DNA of 33,590 nucleotides from an uncultured Bacteroidales bacterium (GTDB lineage: Bacteria; Bacteroidota; Bacteroidia; Bacteroidales; Bacteroidaceae): the NCBI GenBank assembly GCA_902801475.1, contig CADCIO010000034.1, forward strand, positions 1-33,590, given 5' to 3'. Positions 33,541-33,590 of this stretch are shown piece after piece. The first letter of the stretch is position 1, and each line of letters opens with the position of its first letter. A program made the translations under genes and the position numbers. Under the pieces are notes generated by a model that was not told the DNA's origin, searched no databases, and was given only the letters and a program-made list of their open reading frames with translations.

Positions 33541-33590
33541 AATTTTTCAATTTTGAGCCGTGCGTGTACCTTATTATATATATATTATAT

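Larger units (their letters stand above)
33267..33590. other. Repeat-rich non-coding region after folC
   Basis: No convincing gene. It holds a minus-strand TAACTTTG at 33305-33312, a 30-bp palindromic tandem repeat (33338-33400), an 11-bp direct repeat GTCAGCAGACA (33433-33443 and 33456-33466), an 8-bp period repeat (33509-33540), and an alternating AT tract running off the window edge. Confidence 0.7.

Overview
This window reads as a chromosomal segment from a Bacteroidales bacterium, most likely Prevotella or a close relative. The basis is the Bacteroidota-type promoter core (TAnnTTTG, sometimes with an upstream TTTG/TTG), a type IX secretion 'plug' protein, an archaeal/eukaryotic-type prolyl-tRNA synthetase, DUF5112/DUF5113-like giant sensor kinases and secreted plant-polysaccharide enzymes. 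Most genes lack a clear Shine-Dalgarno sequence. I saw no transposase, integrase, phage gene or CRISPR array. The species assignment is inference.

Layout. 1-7465 (+): the 3' part of a GH3 beta-glucosidase, a T9SS plug protein, a large amidase-fold/golvesin/FN3 secreted protein and a YgiQ radical SAM protein, all closely spaced. 7511-9162: a BASS-type transporter (-) and the queuosine enzyme QueH (+), diverging from two facing promoters. 15155-9148 (-): an OmpA-like lipoprotein, the peptidoglycan glycosyltransferase MtgA, then three genes joined by ATGA overlaps. These three are an NMT1-type periplasmic binding protein, a Cache/HAMP protein with a truncated histidine-kinase domain whose phospho-accepting His is replaced by Asp, and an intact Cache/HAMP histidine kinase. 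No ABC permease, ATPase or response regulator accompanies them. 15376-19463 (+): proS and clpC. 19505-19811 (+): a compact tRNA-Asp(GTC) x2 unit with promoter and terminator. 20463-19855 (-): riboflavin synthase. 20594-24634 (+): an unknown lipoprotein, a GH51 arabinofuranosidase and a CE2-like esterase, probably one hemicellulose-degrading operon. 24663-26199 (+): rplU, rpmA and nth. 31858-26218 (-): a 1401-residue double sensor kinase, its response regulator and a small AbgT-like membrane protein. 31977-33266 (+): folC. The last 324 bases are non-coding and rich in repeats.

Two themes stand out. First, there are two unusual signalling cassettes: the binding-protein/pseudokinase/kinase trio, and the giant kinase whose second ATPase module is degenerate. 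Second, short tandem repeats of 7-bp period occur at up to six places, both between genes and in frame inside two coding sequences (5294-5328 and 6393-6420). Related 8-, 9- and 30-bp period repeats occur elsewhere. At two divergent gene pairs a heptamer tract lies between outward-facing promoter cores with identical 51-bp spacing.
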